From Ajuga chamaepitys (taxonomy: Eukaryota; Streptophyta; Magnoliopsida; Lamiales; Lamiaceae), in the NCBI GenBank assembly GCA_958295605.1, contig OY282503.1, positions 20,305,705 to 20,369,704 on the forward strand: a DNA stretch of 64,000 bases, written 5' to 3'. The notes under the pieces are model-generated. The model searched no databases. It was given only the letters and a program-made list of their open reading frames with translations, and was not told the DNA's origin. The position numbers and the translations under genes are program-made. Positions 57,949 through 64,000 of the stretch are shown here, piece by piece (positions within the stretch are counted from its first letter, which is position 1; the number at the start of each line of letters is the position of its first letter).

Positions 57949-59150
57949 CTAAAATCCAAAATAATAATATTTCATGTAGTTAAATAGAAGAACCAATATC
58001 CAAAATTTAGTTATTTATTTACTTTGAAAAAACAGAAAGTGACAGATATACAAGGCAAATGGTGACTTCCAAAGACTATCTAAAATTGCTAACTTATAGA
58101 AATTGATAAAATATGTACCTTCTGGAAAGCTAATACAATTTGTTCATAGAACTTTTTTCTATGTTATCCTTTTAAAACTGACATGGAACAAAAATTGGAT
58201 TTCAAGGTAATCTTACGTCAACTTAACATGTAGATTCAACTTGTAAATCAGATTTAATTTATTTCATATAAACAAAGACAACATAAGCTCGGCTGGGGAT
58301 AGCAATGTAGCAACTTCATATAATCAGTTTATGCATAATTAATAATCCTAATTTTAAAAATAGTCTATATAAATAAATCCTCAAGAAGCAAGTTTCAGAA
58401 TCAGGACAAAGTGAATAATAAAATAATTAATATGCCTAGGGTTTGGAAGCAGCAACCAGTGGAGAGCAGCTGCGGAGGTGGAGACAAGAGACGCATTCGC
58501 GAGTGGACAACAGCGACGAGCACTGTCGTGCTGATGAGGAGCATCGAGCAACTACGAGCGCAGGCACGCCTTTGGGGAGAATGATGAATTACCGTCGTCA
58601 CGGTGTTTAAAATAAATTCACACCATATGTTAGGAAAACAACTACAACAAAATGACATAATGGTAGTGAAAAATATAATTATATCTAACCTGTTGGGACT
58701 AAAACTCAAATACATATGGTATCTCATTGAACGTTGTTGTAACCCTCACAAACAAAATTTTGGTGTGGCTAAGAATATGATATTTCTTGAACCAACTAAT
58801 TTAAATCACACAAATTCGATAAAAACAACCATTCTACTAACAATAAGCCCATACATATATAAGTAGCACGGGTCAATAAAGTAATTAGTACAACTTAACA
58901 ACCATGATGTGTCAAAAATGCAATGTTCAACTCTGTGTGTGTCTGTGTGCGCTTGAAAGAGAGTGAAAGGTAGAGGGAAGGACAGTGAGACTAACAACAA
59001 TAATCTTATACCTCCAATTTTCAATTTGGACAAAACGCTGCAAGCTCGCTTCTTCCACATGCCAGGTTCGGGTGCTACTGTTGTTTGAGATCCCTGATTC
59101 AATTATAGGAGTTGCCCGCTACTTCAGCATCATATATCGCCAACACAAAC
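57949..59150. other. intron-like interval with a GC-rich patch
   Basis: A GC-rich patch at 58440-58580 resembles a first exon or leader. A possible minus-strand exon near 59095-59000 reads TTVAPEPGMWKKRACSVLSK before a GTATAAG donor. Neither is assigned. Confidence 0.3.
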
Positions 59151-60575
59151 TGTTAGGGTTATACTGTAAAGATGCTTTTAAGTGTTGTTTTGTATATAAA
59201 CTGTTTCTTGCACTTTATTGAATGAGAATAAATTATCACTGTTTGCTTTAAATATTATGGATGTTATATATATTTATTGCTTAATGTTTGAATACTTTAC
59301 ATTGCAGACAATGTGGTGTGTAGTAGATCACATAAGATCACATTGTCGGCTCCTTGCAATAAGTATAAGATTCACAACTTAGATGGAGTTGAACAATTCA
59401 TTGGAAGAAGTTGATGTTTAAAGCTTAGATTAGTTTGTCTTGACCAAGAGATTATACTAGTGCATTTGTTGCACTGAATTAGACCAACAACGAGATAATT
59501 TTTCTAGACTAACTTGAAGGAAAAAATAGATCTCAGTGGTTATTGTTTTCTTAATTTCTGTCACTTAATTGGGATTGTATATAATTAATTAATGTTGCTT
59601 TGATTTATTATGGGTAAAGAGTCATTGGGACTCAATACTCTATACTTTGGGCAATATTATTAATTATATAACAGATTGCTAAATTAATACAGAAAATCGT
59701 GACTTGGTAAAACAAGTTGATTATGTCCCCTTGGTGGGCTCAGAATGTTTATCATATCAAACCTGTACAGTGGATTAACTTCCGGTATGATAATAAAAGT
59801 GAGCTATTTGTTCTTAAGGAATAAAAGATATTAATTAATGGACATGAATATTAAACACGGAAAAAATAACCGGGAGCCATATTACGTAATATGAATTAGG
59901 ATCGGTAGTTCAATATTAATTCTATAGTGGAATGAATTAATATTAATGGGCTACAATAATATTGATGGCTCAATATGGATATCTGGGCCCATCGGGAGGC
60001 CCAATCATATTCCTCTTAAAGAGCCCTTGGGTAGTCCAATAGAAACCCATTAACTAAAAGGATAAGGACTAATTATAAGTAGGAGAATAGGAAAGAAAAG
60101 ATATGGAAGAATCTAATTCCTAATGGGATGAGGATTTATCCATATTTTTCTCTCCCAAGTGGGAGAGGATTTCCTAATCCTAAAAGGGGGTAGGTTTCGG
60201 CCCTTATCCCCTATAAATAGGGGACTAATCTTGGTCCCAATATGCAATAAGAGATGCATAAGTGAGTGCGTGTTTTTCTAGAAAATTAATCCTTTCCTTG
60301 AGAGTTGAAAAGTCTGTTTGATTTGGATTTAGGGAATACTCAAGAAGATCTTTGGGTTGAAAGATTAATTTTTCTCAACGGTGTCTCTCTGATTCGAAGG
60401 TAAAATACTATAATCCCTTAGTTCCGCATGTTTAGGGCCTATTGTATGATTACCTTGATTCAATTATATGAATTATATGATTTGATCATTCATATCATTG
60501 TTGTTTGATTATTGGAAATAGAAATTCAAATTACAACGAGAAGAGATCCTTGGCACAACTCTCGATTCCCCAACA
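59151..60575 (+). mobile_element. solo LTR with perfect CAAAC duplication
   Basis: 1425 bp, starting TGTTAGGG and ending CCCCAACA. It is flanked by identical CAAAC (59146-59150 and 60576-60580). TATAAATA lies at 60213 in a CCCTATAAATAGGGG context. No internal region is present: the product of LTR-LTR recombination. TGTTRGGG...CCAACA ends suggest copia. It interrupts minus-strand exon-like sequence. Confidence 0.88.
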
Positions 60576-60748
60576 CAAACAACAAACCATAATGTATCTT
60601 GGCATCTTTCATGTATCAGAACACATGTATTCACCGAAATCATATAAAATGGCTTATGCCAATCAGAAGTGAAAGCTACTTTATTCATTCGCCACATAAA
60701 ACAAAGGTGCAGGTAAATAGAGAAGAGGTAGATATTCTATGTGTAAAC

Positions 60749-60875
60749 ATTAATTCAAGTAGCAAGGCCTCAAGAGAAATCATAACTAGTTTCCGACCTT
60801 CATCTTCATCCGCTGCATTTTTCTGCACAAGCTCATAAGCATAATTTATTATTTCCTGGGTCCTACTTCTGGTAA
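60749..60875 (-). CDS. exon-like segment, unidentified
   Basis: A TTTTGCATGGGTGCAG acceptor precedes a minus-strand frame TRSRTQEIINYAYELVQKNA, ADEDEGRKLVMISLEALLLE, ending at GTTTAC. It looks like a real protein helix region but I cannot name it. The same strand as the pieces at 57805 and 61806-62397. Confidence 0.4.
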
Positions 60876-61805
60876 CTGCACCCATGCAAAAGGGATCACT
60901 AATTTACGAATTGATGAATGTACGATAGATATGTCGGAGCATGATATGATATTAAAAATGACAGATATGTCTAAAAGTGAATTTTGGAGATGTCAGTAAT
61001 TTCTTGATATGCTAGTAACAGTCAAATTTAAAAGTAATTTAAGCATGATATGATATTAAAAATCACAGGCATACCAGAACGTGAAGTCTAACGATGTCAG
61101 TAATTTATTGATAGGCTTGAAGTGAAAAATAGATGTGCAACGTGATTAGCAAGACAAAATTAGCACAGGTTAGTGATAATATACTAAGCAATAAAGATTA
61201 GAGAGAACTGCGATCTGATAAAGATGGCTTTTAGATGGTTTAGATATTCAAGGGAGTTACCTTAAAAAAATATCTGATTGTAGAATAAACCCCATTTAGA
61301 GCGGCGACGGGCAACAACAACAATTCAGAATATGGAAAGAGAGATAGAGAGATCTTGCTTGCAAGAAGTGATCTTAGTTACACATTGCAGTTTGAGAAAG
61401 AGGGCGTGAGGTGGGGGTGGGGGTGGAGGTGAGGTATTGATGTATGAATCATTTCTTAAGGATTTAATGAAGATCTACATAAAGTGGAAAAAAAAAAAAA
61501 AAACACTTGGAAAACTTATCACCACAAGCACAAATATAGATTCAGTTTAACGAAAAGCAAAATCAGTAATAATATATATGAGAAAGCAATATAAACTTCT
61601 AAATTTAGCATAAATTAAAATACTCGATGACCCTTCTACTACAGGAAATCATACGAGCAAAGTTCAAAATCGATTCTTGGAAATTTACGTGAAACAAATA
61701 TGTGCATGCATGTGTGTGTGTATCAAAAGAATAAAATTTAGTTTATTACTTCACAACTACGCTTTTCCCCCTACTTACGTGGATCTTGATAAAAATATAA
61801 TGCAT
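60876..61805. other. intergenic/intronic, no gene seen
   Basis: AT-rich, with GGTGGGGGTGGGGG and A-runs (61487-61502). Nothing else supported. Confidence 0.35.
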
Positions 61806-62012
61806 TTAGGCAAGAGCAGGCATGTCCTTGAGCCAAGGATCTATCGGCTTCCCAATCGAGTAAACAATAAAAACTATCATCCTGAGATTTTTTGCATCGA
61901 CAATATTCCTCCCGTTGAAGACAAAGACTGGTTTCTGCATGTTGTCGTAAATCTCCTTGAAATCGAGCTTCTTAAACTCATTCTACTCTGTGAGAATACA
62001 CACAACATGTGC
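61806..62012 (-). pseudogene. UGD: UDP-glucose 6-dehydrogenase C-terminal fragment
   Basis: The minus strand reads AHVVCILTE-stop-NEFKKL, then DFKEIYDNMQKPVFVFNGRN, IVDAKNLRMIVFIVYSIGKP and IDPWLKDMPALA-stop. Plant UGDH (oxidises UDP-glucose to UDP-glucuronate for cell-wall sugars, cytosol) ends with the same order, ILTEWDEFK..D...IYDNMQKPAF.FDGRN.........GF.VY.IGKPLDPW..DMPA. The tryptophan of TEWDEF is a TAG stop. Only about 65 of some 480 residues are here, so it is a fragment. It lies 145 bp from the fucosidase exon, in the same orientation. Confidence 0.93.
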
Positions 62013-62157
62013 ATGAGACAGAAGAAGTACCACTCTTGATCCCTAAATATGGCCTTTGCTGAAAAAAATCAACATAAATTATATGAAGAGACACTAAAGC
62101 ATAGGTAATTAAGAAGATAATGAGGGTAAGTGAAGCAGGAGAATGCAAGATGGTTAC

Positions 62158-62397
62158 CCAAGAATGGTATCGTTCCCAATTGAAAGAGAAGTGGAATTGA
62201 TGGTGGACCAAGATGTTGTGCCGGCGTATCCTTTCTTGTTTCCGACCCATTGGATGTCGGGGTCCGCATCGGGGAATATGTTGAGAGAGCTCTGTAATTC
62301 TTTCACCATCCCAAACCAATCGGTGAAATAGTACCTCATGTTAGGTCCGCTTGCACCCTTTTCTCCATCGAACCATATCTCTCTAATATCACCATAT
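62158..62397 (-). pseudogene. FUC1: alpha-L-fucosidase 1 exon (GH29)
   Basis: A single open exon between GTGGGTAG (acceptor) and GGTAACC (donor): YGDIREIWFDGEKGASGPNM, RYYFTDWFGMVKELQSSLNI, FPDADPDIQWVGNKKGYAGT and TSWSTINSTSLSIGNDTILG. This is the GH29 alpha-L-fucosidase segment containing the EIWFDG nucleophile motif (Asp) of plant FUC1, which releases L-fucose from cell-wall glycans. There are no stops within it. The following exons (GTDW.P.E.D) are not found downstream; UGDH sequence takes their place. So it is an isolated exon, although its frame is preserved. Confidence 0.88.
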
Positions 62398-62568
62398 CTA
62401 CCCACCACATTAATTCAAATAATTAATCAAAATTAGGACGTCTAGCATCAACATTTATAGCACTTCACCCCCGATTAAAAACACATTTGCAGCACTTGTT
62501 AAATTTTTAGCACGTTAGATTTGATACTTTTCCCAAGCACTGATTTCCTAAATTCAACCAACAAACTA
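62398..62568. other. short noncoding interval
   Basis: AT-rich, no feature seen. Confidence 0.4.
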
Positions 62569-62794
62569 CTCCCTCCGTCCCACCTTATCTTGCACACTTT
62601 CCTTAAACGGTCGTCCCACCTTATCTTGCACGGCCTAAAAAAGGAAAGTTATAACATAATCTCCACCCTCAAAATCTCCACTTTCAATCTCCACCTTCAA
62701 TTCACATTTGAAAAGTCAACAAATAACCCAAAAGTAACTTTTCTTAATATCCGTGCCGATCCCCCCTGTGCAAGATAAGCCGGGACGGAGGGAG
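62569..62794. mobile_element. Stowaway MITE
   Basis: 226 bp, CTCCCTCCGTCCCACCTTAT...GCCGGGACGGAGGGAG with TA on both sides (62567-62568 and 62795-62796). The left end is duplicated internally (GTCCCACCTTATCTTGCAC at 62613). Confidence 0.92.
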
Positions 62795-63180
62795 TAACAT
62801 ATATTTACACAATTAACACATAGAGCTACACTACACACATTCGATTCTTATATATCTTTATCAGCCTCACACAAATCTAAAGCTAGCCATCAACAATTCA
62901 AAAAATTCTGGACTGAAATTCGATGAGTGGAGAATATTATCACTGACAATTAATCTACCCCAGTTGAATTAGCCCATCAGACGACGGCAGCGGCAACCTT
63001 CATGTGCCAGACAGAGTCGGAGGAGTATTCCTACTCGGTGGTGATGGAGGAGATCCCATTACTGAAGGTGCTAGGGAGAACCTTCCTCTGAATGCGTCGG
63101 AACAGAGCTGCCACCAGAGGTGCTGATGGAGACGGCAGAACCGGGGATCTAAATGCGATTAAATTAGAAATTGAACTGGA
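62795..63180. other. interval with GC-rich exon-like patch
   Basis: 62960-63130 is GC-rich and partly open on the plus strand (CQTESEEYSYSVVMEEIPLL), which may be another gene fragment; not identified. Confidence 0.3.
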
Positions 63181-63182
63181 AT

Positions 63183-63186
<4 letters not shown>

Positions 63187-63241
<55 letters not shown>
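63187..63241. repeat. (GA)n microsatellite
   Basis: About 27 perfect GA units. The Glu/Arg frame through it is an artefact. Confidence 0.95.
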
Positions 63242-63245
<4 letters not shown>

Positions 63246-64000
63246 AATTCGGGAATAATTACCGAGAGAAGTTGAGAGATTCTCCGATGAACATGATTTG
63301 CGACAGATTATTTCCCAATTTTGAGTTCAAGATATCTCCTTTCCTGGAAATCGATGAGAAGAGATGAAAGAGGGAAAATCGTGTTGGAGGAAATTGAAGC
63401 CAAATATAATGTAATACAATTAGTAATTACTAGTTATAGGTGCATAACTGTCAATAATCCACCAATGACTCCGGCAAAGAGAGGGTGAAAGTAGGAGAGA
63501 GCTACCAGAGAAAAGAAAACGGGAGTCAAGTGGGAATGTCACGCAATTGCTTTCTCAAATACTTCTTGCTTATAACTTGGAAAATTCTATTTTGAAGTGT
63601 TTCGTGGAAAACAACTTCAGTTTTAATAAAAGTGATTTTAGGTCAAAACAAGTGATTTAAAGTAGAAATTATGGTAAAATTGCTTAAAATCAAAAGTATG
63701 TAGTATTTGAGAATAAAAGTGATTTTGGTGAAATGTAAAAACTGGAGTGTTTGATACTTAAACAACTTTTAGCTTATGAGTAATAGAAAAAAAAATTATT
63801 TATTTACCAATATACCAAAAAGTTGGAAAAATTATTATATAAAGATATTTATATATACAATAAATAAAATATATTTCTAATAATGGACAATAATCTATTA
63901 ATATTGTACACAAAAAAAAAAATTGTATAACTAAATTCAAAATACTAGATAGGCCAATAGTAGACATAAACAAAATTAAGAACTCTTAGAATTGTAAAAC
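63242..64000. other. AT-rich interval, no gene seen
   Basis: No frame, terminal repeat or RNA gene supported. Confidence 0.4.

Noticed and set aside
62158..62397. Functional alpha-L-fucosidase gene
   Set aside because: No other FUC1 exons are found on either side; UGDH sequence occupies the downstream position.
63092..63367. Glu/Arg-rich protein
   Set aside because: Produced by the (GA)n microsatellite at 63187-63241.

Overview
This is plant nuclear DNA, almost certainly from a eudicot. It is AT-rich, has no bacterial-style gene packing, and is built mostly of nested plant transposable elements: CACTA, hAT, Ty3 Athila-like, Ty1/copia, Helitron, Stowaway and Harbinger-like elements. Captured pieces of plant genes are present (ORP, EXO70A1, PEX11A, alpha-L-fucosidase, UDP-glucose dehydrogenase). 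I see no complete single-copy host gene. The species cannot be named from the sequence.

Layout. 1-2.46 kb: minus-strand Athila-like element (gag remnant, degenerate tRNA-Asp primer site, LTR). 3.3-4.4 kb: degenerate tandem repeats beside a Ty3 gag remnant. 6.16-9.46 kb: minus-strand copia remnant with a 2.2 kb solo LTR inside it. 10.2-11.3 kb: a GTN-type trinucleotide array. 11.48-16.25 kb: CACTA-1, a non-autonomous element carrying ORP and EXO70A1 fragments, itself inside an older MITE. 17.3-20.4 kb: a Helitron terminus, a 1.2 kb element with Stowaway-type ends and a tRNA-like segment. 21.05-45.36 kb: one minus-strand hAT (BED-DUF659-hAT_C) transposase gene broken into three by two insertions: CACTA-2 (21649-35210, TSD ATA, coding for a TNP2 transposase and a Transposase_24/Ulp1-type protein) and an Athila-like gag-only LTR element (36445-44645, TSD TGACT). 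46.1-47.1 kb: Harbinger-like element with a PEX11A fragment. 47.85-51.86 kb: Helitron. 53-56.6 kb: LTR and CACTA debris. 57.8-62.4 kb: minus-strand exon-like pieces, including a UGDH end and an alpha-L-fucosidase exon, with a perfect solo LTR (59151-60575, TSD CAAAC).

How the parts relate. CACTA-1 and CACTA-2 share both termini and subterminal repeats in opposite orientation, so CACTA-2 is the likely source of transposase for CACTA-1. The hAT gene is a time marker: both large insertions lie in one ancestral reading order.

The most unusual signal is in LTR promoters. Three LTRs of unrelated sequence each carry a cluster of a different 14-bp CG-rich palindrome. In all three the palindromes are paired at 21-22 bp, neighbouring pairs lie about 30 or 51-53 bp apart (near whole helical turns), and the last site is 75-81 bp upstream of a TATA-like box. 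This looks like a convergent or co-evolving U3 enhancer syntax for a dimeric DNA-binding protein. I know of no description of it, but I could not search.
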